From contig NZ_MPIN01000012.1 of NCBI RefSeq assembly GCF_001887355.1, forward strand, positions 218,124-282,123: DNA of 64,000 nt, read 5' to 3'. How positions within the stretch are numbered: position 1 is the first letter of the stretch; each line of letters opens with the position of its first letter. This document shows, one piece after another, positions 36,078-45,154 of the stretch. Source of the DNA: Cystobacter ferrugineus (GTDB taxonomy: Bacteria > Myxococcota > Myxococcia > Myxococcales > Myxococcaceae). Under the pieces are notes generated by a model, which saw only the letters and a program-made list of their open reading frames with translations, was not told the origin of the DNA and did not search any database. The position numbers and the translations under genes were made by a program.

Positions 36078-36656
36078 ATGCCCGCATCCGCCCCGCCGCC
36101 CCCGTGTTTCGTCTGGCTCGATCTGGAGATGACCGGACTCGACCCCGACGACTCCGCCATCATCGAGATTGGCGTCATCATCACCGGCCCGGACCTGGTG
36201 CCCCGGGCGGAGATGGAGCGCGTCATCTGGCAGCCCGAGGAGGTGCTCGCGCGCATGGAGCCCATCGTCCGGGAGATGCACACGCGCAACGGCCTGGCCA
36301 AGCGGGTGCGCGAGTCGCAGACGTCGCTGCGCGTGGCCGAGAAGGAAATCACCGCCCTGGTGTCGCAGTACTGCGACGTGGGCGAGGGCATCCTCTGTGG
36401 CAACTCCATCCACACCGACCGGCGCTTCCTGGTGAAGTACATGCCGATGCTCGACCGCTACCTGCACTACCGCCAGGTGGACGTGTCGAGCCTCAAGGTG
36501 CTGGCGAGCGCGTGGTTCCCGGACAAGGTGGCCCAGCGCAAGGCGCCCTCGGGGCACACGGCGCTGGCGGACCTGCGCTCGAGCATCGCCGAGCTCACGC
36601 ACTACCGCACCCACCTGTTCGTGCCCCCCACGACACCTCCGGGTGGCACCACCTGA
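36078..36656 (+). CDS. orn: Oligoribonuclease
   Basis: 192 residues, the standard family length. The DEDDh exonuclease motifs are visible: WLDLEMTGLD (Asp15, Glu17), GNSIHTDRRFL, and the C-terminal HTALADLRSSIAEL with His and Asp. It degrades short RNA oligomers, including pGpG from cyclic-di-GMP breakdown, in the cytoplasm. The ATG lies 51 bp from the divergent prs start. The last residues (PPTTPPGGTT) are a flexible tail. Confidence 0.95.
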   Translation: MPASAPPPPCFVWLDLEMTGLDPDDSAIIEIGVIITGPDLVPRAEMERVIWQPEEVLARMEPIVREMHTRNGLAKRVRESQTSLRVAEKEITALVSQYCDVGEGILCGNSIHTDRRFLVKYMPMLDRYLHYRQVDVSSLKVLASAWFPDKVAQRKAPSGHTALADLRSSIAELTHYRTHLFVPPTTPPGGTT

Positions 36657-36715
36657 GAAGGGGGTGGGAAGGTGGTGGGAAGGTGGCGGGACGCGCCCGG
36701 CGCCCCCCGTGCGCG

Positions 36716-37072
36716 TCACGTCTTCTTGTTCAGCTCCGCGGTGACGGTGTCCAGCAGGTCATCCAGCTCGAAGGGCTTGGCGAGGAAGCGGCTGCCCTGC
36801 AGCTCCGCCTTGGTCACGCGCCCGGCGCTCATCACCACCACGGGGATGGAGCGCAGGGCGGGGTCTTCCTTGAGCCGGCGCAGCATCTCCTGGCCATCCA
36901 TCACCGGCATCATCAGGTCCAACAGGATGAGGTCCGGCCGGTCGCGGCCCACCTGTTGCAGCCCCTCGGCGCCGTTGGCGGCGGTGGAGACCTCGTAGCC
37001 CTCCACGGAGAGGATGTCCGTGAGGGCCTCCAGGATGGCCACCTCGTCGTCCACGATGAGCAGCTTGCTCAT
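36716..37072 (-). CDS. CheY-like response regulator, partner of KaiC-like ATPase
   Basis: 118 residues forming one receiver domain: LLIVDDE, phospho-acceptor Asp52 in LILLDLMMPVMDG, Ser/Thr switch in VVMSAG, and Lys in LAKPFELDDLL. There is no output domain. Its ATG overlaps the stop of the KaiC-like gene by four bases (37069-37072), so the two are made together. The receiver probably carries a phosphorylation signal to or from the ATPase complex. Confidence 0.93.
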   Translation of the reverse strand: MSKLLIVDDEVAILEALTDILSVEGYEVSTAANGAEGLQQVGRDRPDLILLDLMMPVMDGQEMLRRLKEDPALRSIPVVVMSAGRVTKAELQGSRFLAKPFELDDLLDTVTAELNKKT

Positions 37073-38598
37073 GGGCGGCCTCCCCGCTTGAGGGGCGTGC
37101 GCCGCCGGGGCGCGGCCTTGCGCTGGGGGGAGGGGCGCCTGGTGGCCCGTGGCCGGTGCCGGCCCTGGAGGATGTTCTCGGCGCTCTCGGAGCTGTCCGC
37201 CACGTCGATACCCCGCGAGGAGAGGGAGAACTCACGCGACGTGGACTCGTAGGGACTCTCGCTCATCTTGAAGATGGAGAGCATCCGGTACAGCCGCGAG
37301 CGCAACTCCACATAGCGGAGGAAGACGATGTTGTCGATGAGTGCTTCCAATCCCTGCAACGGCCCTTCCTCGCGCGGCCCGAAGAGCATGGGCGTGCGCT
37401 GGAGCATCAGGGGGGTGACGCCGCGCGTGCGCAGCGCGGTGAGCAGCGCGGTGACGAAGCCGAGCGTGCGCCGCGGGTCCATCGTATGCAGGAGCAGCTC
37501 CAGGCCATCCAGCACCAGCCGGCCCGCCTGGTGGCGCTCCACGAGCGCGAGCAGCTCATGGGCCAGGGCATCGGGCAGGCACTCCACCGGGGAGCGCGAC
37601 TCCACCACCAGCCGGCCCGACGCCAGCGCCGGGGCCAGCGTCAGGCCCACTCCCCGGGCCTTGGCGAGCAGCCGGTCGCGCGTCTCCCCGAAGCCGAAGT
37701 ACAGGCCCTTCTCTCCTCGCCGCACCCCCTCCGCCAGGAAGTGCAGCCCCAGCAGCGTCTTGCCACTGCCGGGCGCTCCGGACAGCAGCGAGCAGGAGCG
37801 CTCCGGTACGCCGCCCGAGAGCATCTCGTCCAGGCTCGGCACCCCGAAGCCCAGCCGCCGCGCGGGGGCCGGCTGCTCCTCGCGCGGGGGCGGGACGAAG
37901 GCCTCCAGGCGCGGGTACACCACGAGCCCGCCGGAGTTGATCTCGAAGACGTGCCGGCCGGTGATTTGCGGCTCGCCGCGCAGCTTCGTCACCTCCAGCG
38001 AGCGCACCGAGCGCAGGCCCTCCAGGTGCATCTCCAGCACGAGCACCCCGTCCACCATGGCGAATTGAGGGTCCGCCGCGTTCTCCTGGCGGTTGGTGAG
38101 CACCAGCGTGGTGCAGCCGGCCAGCGCGTTGTGCACCCCCAGGGCATGGAGGAACTCGCGGAAGACGAGCACCGAGCCGGCGCTCTCCTGCGCCGCCAGC
38201 AGCCCATCCACCACCAGCACCGTCGCCTGGTGCTCGCGCACCGAGCGGTAGAGCAACCGCGACAGCCCCTCGAGCCCCTCGCCCTTGAGCGTGGCGTAGG
38301 CGCTCACGTAGTGCAGCGACTGGCCGATCACCTCGCGCCGGAAGAAGCGCATGCCGCGCAGGTGCGTCATCATCCGCTCGTGCGACTCGGAGAGCATGGT
38401 GATGAAGACGGCGCGCCCGCCACCGGCCACGTGCGAGAAGCATAGCTGGTTGCCCAGCACGGTCTTCCCCGTGCCCGGGGCGCCCGAGACCATGTAGGTT
38501 CCCCCGTGGACCCAGCCGCCGTTGAGCAGCGCGTCCAGTCCGGACGAACCGGTCACCACCCGGCGCACGGGCTCCTCGGTTGGCTCGATGTGACTCAC
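37069..38598 (-). CDS. KaiC-like RecA-superfamily ATPase, double domain
   Basis: 509 residues from GTG 38598, with AGGAG 8 bases upstream. Two RecA-type domains each have a Walker A motif: GAPGTGKT at 39-46 and GAPGSGKT at 274-281. Walker B-like hydrophobic-D stretches (TVLVVDGLL; RLVLDGLELL) follow. This doubled layout is that of KaiC. KaiA and KaiB are absent nearby and a CheY-like protein is coupled instead, so it more likely serves as a signalling ATPase than a circadian clock. The tail is a basic, Arg/Lys/Pro-rich segment (RHRPRATRRPSPQRKAAPRRR) that may bind nucleic acid or membrane. Confidence 0.92.
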   Translation of the reverse strand: MSHIEPTEEPVRRVVTGSSGLDALLNGGWVHGGTYMVSGAPGTGKTVLGNQLCFSHVAGGGRAVFITMLSESHERMMTHLRGMRFFRREVIGQSLHYVSAYATLKGEGLEGLSRLLYRSVREHQATVLVVDGLLAAQESAGSVLVFREFLHALGVHNALAGCTTLVLTNRQENAADPQFAMVDGVLVLEMHLEGLRSVRSLEVTKLRGEPQITGRHVFEINSGGLVVYPRLEAFVPPPREEQPAPARRLGFGVPSLDEMLSGGVPERSCSLLSGAPGSGKTLLGLHFLAEGVRRGEKGLYFGFGETRDRLLAKARGVGLTLAPALASGRLVVESRSPVECLPDALAHELLALVERHQAGRLVLDGLELLLHTMDPRRTLGFVTALLTALRTRGVTPLMLQRTPMLFGPREEGPLQGLEALIDNIVFLRYVELRSRLYRMLSIFKMSESPYESTSREFSLSSRGIDVADSSESAENILQGRHRPRATRRPSPQRKAAPRRRTPLKRGGRP

Positions 38599-38794
38599 GC
38601 TGCCCGCTCCTCTCGCCCGTCCCACACTATTGGGTCAAGATGTACTCAGACGCGCTTTCCGCCACGAATGTCCGAAGGTGCCCGGACCCCCCCGGGTTCG
38701 TGGAGTTCTGGACACTCCCGGGAGGTTGGGGGCTAATGCCGCGCGGCGCCGGGGGGTCCCGGCCCGTCGCACCCAAGCCGAGAGGACTCACGCC

Positions 38795-39013
38795 GTGGGG
38801 ATTGTGCGCATCCTGGGTATCATGCTCCTTGTCGCTGGCACCGTGTTCCTGGTGAGTGCCTGGCGCGCCACCGACTCCATGGTGGAGCGTGCCGCGCACA
38901 AGCTCACCGGGCGCTACACCGAGAGCACCCAGCGCGACCTGGCCCTTGGGGGCGCTGGGGTGGTGGGCGGCGTGTTGCTGCTCGCCCTGGGGGGAGGCAA
39001 GCGCCGCCGCTAG
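38795..39013 (+). CDS. DUF3185-family small membrane protein
   Basis: 72 residues from GTG 38795, preceded by AGAGGA. Two hydrophobic helices are visible: residues ~4-22 (VRILGIMLLVAGTVFLVSA) and ~50-68 (LALGGAGVVGGVLLLALGG). The polar hairpin between them (ATDSMVERAAHKLTGRYTESTQR) carries the D-S-x-x-E and FTGRxTxST-like pattern of DUF3185. It ends in GGGKRRR. Function is unknown. It is divergent from the KaiC-like gene and convergent with the subtilase gene. Confidence 0.75.
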   Translation: MGIVRILGIMLLVAGTVFLVSAWRATDSMVERAAHKLTGRYTESTQRDLALGGAGVVGGVLLLALGGGKRRR

Positions 39014-39019
39014 GTGGGC

Positions 39020-40588
39020 TCAGCGCGAGAGCACCTGCTGGAGGGCCCGGCGCAGGTTGGGCTGGGGGCCGATGTGCTTGGAGGAGGGCGCCTGGGGCGT
39101 GCCGGTGGTGCGCAGCAGCGCGCGCATCGCGCGGGGATCCACCGGGCCCTTGCCCGCGGCGAACGCGGCGCCCTGGATGGCGGCCACCGCTCCGGCCACG
39201 ATGGGGGCCGCGCTCGAGGTGCCATTGAAGGAGCCCGTGTAGCCCCGGTGCTCGCCCAGGCCGCTCAGGTCGCCGAAGCCCAGGGTGACGACCTTCTCGC
39301 CCCAGCTATGCACGTCCACGCGCGAGCCGTGGTTGGTCCAGCACATGGGGGTGCGGCCGTTGGCGGAGCTGGCGCCCACGAGGATGGCGCCCGAGTCGCG
39401 GTGCGCCCGGTCGAAGGCGCCACGGTAGGCGGGATCATCCAGGTCCGCGCCGCCATTGCCGGCCGCCTCCACCACGTGGACGCCGTGGGCGGTGGCCTGC
39501 GCGATGGCGTCGAAGTTGGCCCGCCAGTACTCCAGGGGCACGTAGTTGCACTGGCTGACGTTGCAGGCGCAGCTCTTCATGGCCTTGGGGCCCGGGGCCT
39601 GCAGCTCCACCAGCACCACGCCGCCCCGGCCCGCGGCGCGCGCCGCGTGCTGGATGGCGCTCGCCATGCTCTGGGTGGCGATGCCCTGGCGTCCCGCCGA
39701 GGCCTCGTGCGCGATGCCGGTGATGCCATAGCCGTTGTCCTGGCCCACCATCACCCCCATCACCGCGGTGCCGTGGTCGCGCCACTCCACGTCCTGGAAC
39801 TGCTCGCCTCCCAGGTAGAAGAAGACCGGCAGATCCTCGTGCCGGTTGTTCCAGGCGCCCTCCACGTCGACGAGCCGCACGCCCTTGCCCCGGCCGCCGG
39901 GCACCGTCCAGGCGTAGCGCGCGTCGATGCCGCCAGGCGCCGCGTCCAGGTAGCCCTGGCGCAGCTCATAGTTCGCGGTGGCGTTGCCGTGCACGTCCCA
40001 CGCCGACACGCTGGCCGTCCAGGACACGGGCTCGGCGTAGGCGATCTCCACGCTGTCCAGCGCGTTGAGCTGCATGACGAGCTCGTTCACGTCGGCCGCC
40101 TGCATGCCAGGCTCCAGCGGCAGCTCGTAGTAGAGGTCCAGGTCCGCCATCTCCTTGCCACTGCGCTCCTCGGCGAGGTACTTGCGCTCGGCCAGGGTGT
40201 ACTCGGGATCGCGGAAGAGCCGCACGGGCCGGCCCCAACGCGACTGACGATCCACGATGCGCTGCAACTCGGAGACGTCCGTGCTCAGCCGCACGTCGGT
40301 GATGTGTTGCCGCTGCATGCGGCCGCGCTCGTCCAGGTCGCGCTCCTCGCTGAGGATGCGCATCACCCCGCCGCGCAGGCGCACCCGCGTCCCCTCATGG
40401 AACTTCACGACCAGGCGCTGGACCGGCGTCTCCTCGTCCAGCTCGGGCGTGGTGGGCTTCACCGTGGACAGCCGCGGCTCCAGCACCTTGACTCCGCTGG
40501 CCTCCGCACAAGGCGCGACCAGCAGGCTCAGGCCGAGCAGCACCGTGGGCGTCACGTGGAACTTGAGGAAAGAGGCCTTCGTCGTCAT
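39020..40588 (-). CDS. Secreted subtilisin-family serine protease (S8)
   Basis: 522 residues from ATG 40588, which starts a signal peptide (MTTKASFLKFHVTPTVLLGLSLLVAPCAEA); the upstream open frame is not coding-like. A propeptide of about 160 residues precedes the catalytic domain. The triad is Asp241 (VRLVDVEGAWN), His272 (WRDHGTAVMG) and Ser458 (FNGTSSAAP), with the oxyanion Asn in EAAGNGG. Cys340, 342 and 347 cluster in one loop (KSCACNVSQC) and may form disulfides. It is probably an extracellular protease for predation or development. Neighbouring genes suggest no operon. Confidence 0.92.
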   Translation of the reverse strand: MTTKASFLKFHVTPTVLLGLSLLVAPCAEASGVKVLEPRLSTVKPTTPELDEETPVQRLVVKFHEGTRVRLRGGVMRILSEERDLDERGRMQRQHITDVRLSTDVSELQRIVDRQSRWGRPVRLFRDPEYTLAERKYLAEERSGKEMADLDLYYELPLEPGMQAADVNELVMQLNALDSVEIAYAEPVSWTASVSAWDVHGNATANYELRQGYLDAAPGGIDARYAWTVPGGRGKGVRLVDVEGAWNNRHEDLPVFFYLGGEQFQDVEWRDHGTAVMGVMVGQDNGYGITGIAHEASAGRQGIATQSMASAIQHAARAAGRGGVVLVELQAPGPKAMKSCACNVSQCNYVPLEYWRANFDAIAQATAHGVHVVEAAGNGGADLDDPAYRGAFDRAHRDSGAILVGASSANGRTPMCWTNHGSRVDVHSWGEKVVTLGFGDLSGLGEHRGYTGSFNGTSSAAPIVAGAVAAIQGAAFAAGKGPVDPRAMRALLRTTGTPQAPSSKHIGPQPNLRRALQQVLSR

Positions 40589-40824
40589 CCGTCCTGACTC
40601 CGATGTTGAGGGGGGAGACATGACCGTGACCTCGGAGGCTGGGATGAGGGCCCGAAGGCCCGAACCTTCCCCCGGGGTCACGTGGGCGGCCCGCTTCAAT
40701 GCTTGTTCTGAATGGGCCTCCCACTGCACATGCATTCGCGGTGGGAGGTATTAGCAGATATTTTCACTCTGGGAAATATGTCGGCCAAGTCAAGATTTCC
40801 TAAATTCTCGATGTGTTCCTTTTC

Positions 40825-41507
40825 TCATGGCGTGAAGAGAAACTCATCCAACCCGGACTCATTGGCCGTGTCGCGCGAGGCCAGGTCGGCATCGTCCGGG
40901 TCGAAGCCGTGGATGGAGTCGCCGGGCGGAGGGGGGAGACCGTCGTCCAGGCACCGTACGACGCGGGGCGGCGTGCCCACGCCATCGCCGTCCCGGTCCG
41001 CGTAGGCCTGGAAGGGCCGGTGCACGTCCGCCCGGGTGTCGTCGCAGCCGTCCCGTTTCGGACACGGTGGCGCCGTCTCCATCCGCGTCGCGCCAGTGGT
41101 GGGTGTGCGACATCCAGCGGGTGCTGTCGTCGGGCGCACAGTCTCCTGCCCCGAGGGCGTAGCCGGGCCGGGCGCTGTCGCTGGAGCAAAAGGTCTCCGC
41201 GGGCCCGCTCCCCACCTGGTCTCCGTCGGGGTCGAGGTACTGGACGCGGGGCGTCCATACGTCCGCGCGGGTGTCGTCACAATCAGACCCCATCTCCATC
41301 CTCGTCCCGGCCCAGGTCGTTCCAGGGGGTGTAGCGGGTCGGGTCCCCGGGTGCGCAGTCCGTCACCATCTCGGTGAGCTCCGGCGGCAGGCTGGGTCCG
41401 GTGCAGTGGAGCGAGGGTTCACCCTCCGTGGCTCCATCGCCGTCACTGTCGTGTGCGCCACAGCCGAGCCGCGCGCCCATCAGCGCCAGCACGAGCGCCC
41501 TTCCCAT
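40825..41507 (-). pseudogene. MopE-like Cys/Asp-rich lipoprotein gene with two frameshifts
   Basis: From ATG 41507 the first frame gives a lipoprotein signal (MGRALVLALMGARLGC) and DGDG repeats up to about 41290. The pattern then continues in a second frame (DCDDTRADV...DGDQVG...CSSD) to about 41065. A third frame (DGCDDTRADVHRPFQAYADRDGDGVG...) runs to the stop at 40825. Removing one base at each junction, the first in a run of four G, gives a continuous 226-residue protein of repeated C...DxDGDGxG...C...DCDD units, the putative metal-binding motif of MopE-like proteins. The total length, 683 nt, is exactly two bases over a multiple of three. Either a pseudogene or two sequence errors. Confidence 0.7.
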
Positions 41508-41675
41508 CGTGTCATCTGTCCGCTCCCCCCTGTCTGTCCGTGAGAGGGATTAACGGCGGGTGAGCTTGCAGCCCGCGACGCCCTGGCCGGTGTCGTTGCC
41601 CCGTGCCTCGATACAGTCCAGAACCCATCGTCGCCACGATCCCGATGCCTCGCGCACGGAGGTTGCGAAGGGCGC

Positions 41676-41707
41676 TTGACCTTGACACCAGTGTCAGGTG
41701 CTACGGT
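41676..41707 (+). promoter_or_regulatory. MerR-type promoter with operator dyad
   Basis: TTGACC (41676-41681) and TACGGT (41702-41707) are 20 bp apart, longer than the normal 17 and typical of MerR-activated promoters. A palindrome TGACAC-CA-GTGTCA (41683-41696) fills the spacer. The site lies 19 bp upstream of the merR-family gene, so autoregulation and control of the adjoining hydrolase gene are likely. Confidence 0.65.
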
Positions 41708-41726
41708 TTTTCCCATCGAGGCAGGA

Positions 41727-42116
41727 ATGAACATCGGACAGCTTTCCAGACTGTCGGGCGCGAGTGCTCGCTCGATCCGCCATTACGAGAAGGCGGGACT
41801 GCTCGTCTCGAGCCGCCGGAGCAATGGCTACCGTGAGTTCGGTCCCGAGGCCGTGCTCCGGGTCCAGCACATCGCCCGCATGATCCGTCTGGGTTTCTCC
41901 CTCGAGGAGATCGCCACCTTCTCCCCGTGCATGTTCAGGAGCGAGTCGGCCGTCATCTGCCCGGACGCCCTCGCCGCGCACCAGGAGAAACTCGCCGACA
42001 TCGAGCGTCAGATCGCCGAGCTGGAGTCCCGTCGCGCCCGGCTCATCGAAACGCTCTCACACGCGGCCCCCGCCAGCATCCCCTGGCGAAGGGTCGCCTC
42101 CGCCAGACGAGGATGA
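41727..42116 (+). CDS. MerR-family transcriptional regulator
   Basis: 129 residues from ATG 41727. The N-terminal winged helix is typical (MNIGQLSRLSGASARSIRHYEKAGLLVSSRRSNGYREFGPEAVLRVQHIARMIRLGFSLEEI). A C-terminal coiled-coil dimerisation helix follows (~87-118). The segment between has CMFRSESAVICP, two Cys ten residues apart, which could sense a metal or electrophile. It acts on the dyad in the long-spacer promoter just upstream. The hydrolase gene starts one base after its stop, so the regulator probably controls that enzyme. Confidence 0.9.
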   Translation: MNIGQLSRLSGASARSIRHYEKAGLLVSSRRSNGYREFGPEAVLRVQHIARMIRLGFSLEEIATFSPCMFRSESAVICPDALAAHQEKLADIERQIAELESRRARLIETLSHAAPASIPWRRVASARRG

Positions 42117-42117
42117 C

Positions 42118-43053
42118 ATGAACCGTAGAGACCTCCTGAAGAGCACCGTGCTCACCACCGCTACCCTGTCCCTCGCCGGGCCCGCTTCCCAGGCCCATGC
42201 GGCCCCCGCCCGGGCGGAGAGCAAGACCTTCCTCCTGGTGCACGGTGCCTGGCACAACTCCCTGCACTGGGGACGCGTCGCGCAGCACCTCTCCGGCCTC
42301 GGCCACCGCGTGGTGTCGATCGATCTGCCGGGTCACGGCCTCAACGCCCGCTTCCCCTCCTCGTACCTCACGGGGGATTGGACGAAGTTCGCCGAGGAGC
42401 CCTCGCCCCAGCGAGACCTCCGCCTCGACGCGTGCGCCTCGGCGGTGGTCGACGCCCTCAAGACGCTGCGGGGCCCGAGCCGGCCGATCCTCGTCGGCCA
42501 CAGCATGGGCGGGGCGGTGATCACCCGGGCGGGTGAGCTCGCCCCCGAGCTGGTGGGCCGGCTGGTCTATCTGAGTGCCTATTGCCCCGTGCGGCTGAAG
42601 AAGCCGAGCGACTATGGGGTGCTGCCCGAGGCGAAGACCGGCTACGGAGACAATCTCTTCGTGGGAGACCCGGCGGCCGTGGGGGCGTTCCGCATCAATC
42701 CTCGCGGGGACGCCGCGTACCTCGAGGCGCTGCGCGCGACCTATTACAACGACGTGGACGCCCAGGAGTTCCTGCCCTTCGCGCTCACGCTCACACCGGA
42801 CCTCCCGGTCGGCCTGTGGACGTCCGAGGTCATCGCGACGCGCGAGCGCTGGGGCCGCATCCCGCGCAGCTACATCCGTTGCACGAAGGACCGCGCCACG
42901 GCGCCCGCCTTGCAGGACTTGATGATCCGCGAGGCGGATGCCTTCACCCCCGCCAACCCGTTCGAGCAGAAGACCCTGGAGTCGAGCCACTCGCCCTTCG
43001 CGTCGCAGCCGGCACGGCTCGCCAACCTCCTGGCGAGCCTCAAGGCGGGGTGA
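42118..43053 (+). CDS. Alpha/beta hydrolase with twin-arginine-like signal
   Basis: 311 residues. The N terminus MNRRDLLKSTVLTTATLSLAGPASQAHAA resembles a Tat signal peptide. The hydrolase fold has VHGAWHNSLHW (oxyanion region), DLPGHG, the nucleophile elbow GHSMGGAV and a late His in SSHSPFASQP. It is like the salicylate-esterase/EstC-type family of small esterases. Substrate is unknown. It is translationally adjacent to the MerR regulator and controlled with it. Export in folded form would place it in the periplasm. Confidence 0.88.
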   Translation: MNRRDLLKSTVLTTATLSLAGPASQAHAAPARAESKTFLLVHGAWHNSLHWGRVAQHLSGLGHRVVSIDLPGHGLNARFPSSYLTGDWTKFAEEPSPQRDLRLDACASAVVDALKTLRGPSRPILVGHSMGGAVITRAGELAPELVGRLVYLSAYCPVRLKKPSDYGVLPEAKTGYGDNLFVGDPAAVGAFRINPRGDAAYLEALRATYYNDVDAQEFLPFALTLTPDLPVGLWTSEVIATRERWGRIPRSYIRCTKDRATAPALQDLMIREADAFTPANPFEQKTLESSHSPFASQPARLANLLASLKAG

Positions 43054-43064
43054 GCGTGAAGTGA

Positions 43065-43718
43065 CTACCACCAGGGATCCATGAGCAGGAAGGTCGCGTC
43101 CTCCTCGAACGCGGACCCGTACTCATTGTCGAGGTAGAGCCCATAGGTGTACCCGTCGTAGTCGTCCACGTTGAGGTACGAGTCCGGGTAGTTGCAGCTC
43201 TCGAAGCTCAGCTCGTTCGAAGCCGCCAGTCCGGGGCGCGGGCAGAACGTCGCGTCCTCGCTGAAGGCCAGGGTGTTGTTGTCCGGGTCCAGGAAGATGT
43301 CCGAGCCGCGGTGCCGCAGGAAGTACCCCTCGTAGTTGCTGGCCTCGAACGAGATGCACCGGTCGTCCGCCAGGCCGGGGACGATGCGGAACGTGGCGTC
43401 TTGCATGTCCAGGTTCGAGGACCGGCTCGAAATGAACGAGGCCTCACCCCGGCCGTCGTAGTGCCGGATGTAGAACTCCGGGGCGATGTACGACTCGAAG
43501 GAGGCGTAGTCGCCCCGCCAGTCGTACAGGGAGATGACTCCCGAACTGCCCACACCCTGGAGCGCGGGGCAGCCCTGGTACACGGGGGGAGGCGGCGGGG
43601 GCGGGGGGTCCACGTGGCCGTGTCCACCACCGCCGCTCTCGACGACGCACCCGGACAAGGTCATCGCCACCGCCATCGACAGGAACAGGGTGAACCGCTT
43701 GGACGCCATGTGAGCCAT
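43065..43718 (-). CDS. Lipoprotein with AbfB-like carbohydrate-binding domain
   Basis: 217 residues from ATG 43718, with AAGGA nine bases upstream; ATGs at 43727 and 43709 are alternatives. The lipoprotein signal (MAHMASKRFTLFLSMAVAMTLSGC) is followed by a Gly/His stretch and a run of eight Pro. The rest is a beta-trefoil with repeats of the AbfB pattern: SFESYIAPEFYIRHYDG...DATFRIVPGL, SFEASNYEGYFLRHRG...DATFCPRPGL and SFESCNYPDSYLNVDD...DATFLLMDP. AbfB domains bind arabinose-rich polysaccharide. No catalytic domain is attached, so it is probably a surface sugar-binding protein. Confidence 0.82.
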   Translation of the reverse strand: MAHMASKRFTLFLSMAVAMTLSGCVVESGGGGHGHVDPPPPPPPPVYQGCPALQGVGSSGVISLYDWRGDYASFESYIAPEFYIRHYDGRGEASFISSRSSNLDMQDATFRIVPGLADDRCISFEASNYEGYFLRHRGSDIFLDPDNNTLAFSEDATFCPRPGLAASNELSFESCNYPDSYLNVDDYDGYTYGLYLDNEYGSAFEEDATFLLMDPWW

Positions 43719-43849
43719 GTTGTGCATTCCTTCAGGGGGAAACGTTGAGGGACCGACGTCCGCGCGGCGCGGAATATTCAGGGCAAGCCGCCAGGCGGCC
43801 TTCGCCGGCGGGCATCGTGCTGGGGCCCTGATGGGATAGAAGCGGTGCG

Positions 43850-45154
43850 GTGAGCCCGACTCCTCCCTCCGACGCACCCCGAGTCCGCGAACGCCTGCTG
43901 TCCATCTTCGGCGGCTCGGTCGGCAACCTCATCGAGTGGTACGACTTCTACATCTACTCGGCCTTCTCGCTGTACTTCGCCTCGTCGTTCTTCCCCGGCG
44001 ACAACCCGCTCGTGCGGCAGCTCAACGCGGCGGGCATCTTCGCGCTCGGCTTCCTCATCCGTCCCATCGGCGGCTGGTTGATGGGGCTCTACGCGGACTC
44101 GCGCGGGCGGCGTGCCGCGCTGACACTGTCCGTGTCCCTGATGTGTCTGGGCTCGCTCGTCATCGCCCTGTGCCCCACCTATGAGCAGGTGGGCATCCTG
44201 GCGCCGATCGTGCTCGTCCTGGCCCGGCTGCTCCAGGGGTTGTCGCTCGGGGGCGAGTACGGCACCAGCGCCACCTATCTCAGCGAGGTGGCCACCTCGC
44301 GCCACCGCGGCTTCTACAGCTCCTTCCAATACGTCACGCTCATCATGGGCCAGTTGCTCGCGACGCTGACGTTGCTGGTGCTCCAGCGCCTGGTGCTCAC
44401 CGGGCCCCAGCTCGAGGCCTGGGGCTGGCGCATCCCCTTCCTGTGTGGCGCGGCGCTCGCCATCTTCGGCTTCTACATGCGCCGCAACATGGTGGAGACG
44501 GAGGCCTTCCAGGCCCAAGCGGCGAAGCGTACGGCGCACCGGCCCATGCTCGAGCTCGCGCGCCATCCCCGGGAGATCGCCCTCGTCATCGGGCTCACCC
44601 TGGGCGGTACGCTCGCCTTCTATACGTACACCGTCTACATGCCCAAGTTCCTGGTGAGCTCCGTGGGCCTGTCGCGCGACGACGCCACGCTCATCTCGGC
44701 CGGCTCGCTCTTCCTCTACATGCTCCTGCAACCCGCCTTCGGCTTCCTGTCCGACAAGGTGGGCCGCCGGCCGGTGCTCATGGGCTTTGGCCTGCTGGGC
44801 ACGCTGTGCACCGTGCCCCTGTTCACCGCGCTCACCAGCACGCGCGATGCCTTCACCGCCTTCTTCCTGGTGATGACCGCGCTCGTCATCGTCTCGGGCT
44901 ACACCTCCATCAACGCCGTGGTGAAGGCGGAGCTGTTCCCCGCGAGCATCCGCGCCCTGGGCGTGGGACTGCCCTATGCCCTGACGGTGTCCGTGTTCGG
45001 CGGTACGGCCGAGTACGTGGGCACCTGGTTCAAGCTCCAGGGCCACGAGTCCTGGTTCTACTGGTACGTGACCGGCGGCATCTTCTGCTCGTTCCTGGTC
45101 TACCTGCTCATGCGCGATACGGCGCGCCACCACCGCTTCGACCCGGAGTCCTGA
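43850..45154 (+). CDS. MFS transporter, metabolite:H+ symporter type
   Basis: 434 residues with 12 predicted membrane helices. The N-terminal GGSVGNLIEWYDFYIYSAFSLYFASSFFPG and the loop GLYADSRGRRAALTLSV are the hallmarks of the metabolite:H+ symporter family (KgtP/ProP-like). A second copy of the loop, FLSDKVGRRPVLMGFG, lies between helices 8 and 9. It takes up an organic acid or similar substrate with protons across the inner membrane. The start is GTG 43850. It is divergent from the AbfB lipoprotein gene. Confidence 0.92.
   Translation: MSPTPPSDAPRVRERLLSIFGGSVGNLIEWYDFYIYSAFSLYFASSFFPGDNPLVRQLNAAGIFALGFLIRPIGGWLMGLYADSRGRRAALTLSVSLMCLGSLVIALCPTYEQVGILAPIVLVLARLLQGLSLGGEYGTSATYLSEVATSRHRGFYSSFQYVTLIMGQLLATLTLLVLQRLVLTGPQLEAWGWRIPFLCGAALAIFGFYMRRNMVETEAFQAQAAKRTAHRPMLELARHPREIALVIGLTLGGTLAFYTYTVYMPKFLVSSVGLSRDDATLISAGSLFLYMLLQPAFGFLSDKVGRRPVLMGFGLLGTLCTVPLFTALTSTRDAFTAFFLVMTALVIVSGYTSINAVVKAELFPASIRALGVGLPYALTVSVFGGTAEYVGTWFKLQGHESWFYWYVTGGIFCSFLVYLLMRDTARHHRFDPES

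Noticed and set aside
36660-36700. Direct repeat GTGGGAAGGTG twice between orn and the receiver gene
   Set aside because: Short, G-rich and low-complexity in the spacer between convergent genes; no sign of a mobile element or array.
41508-41726. Possible extra gene between the MopE-like gene and merR
   Set aside because: Frames here are short, lack ribosome sites and overlap the merR promoter; nothing supports coding.
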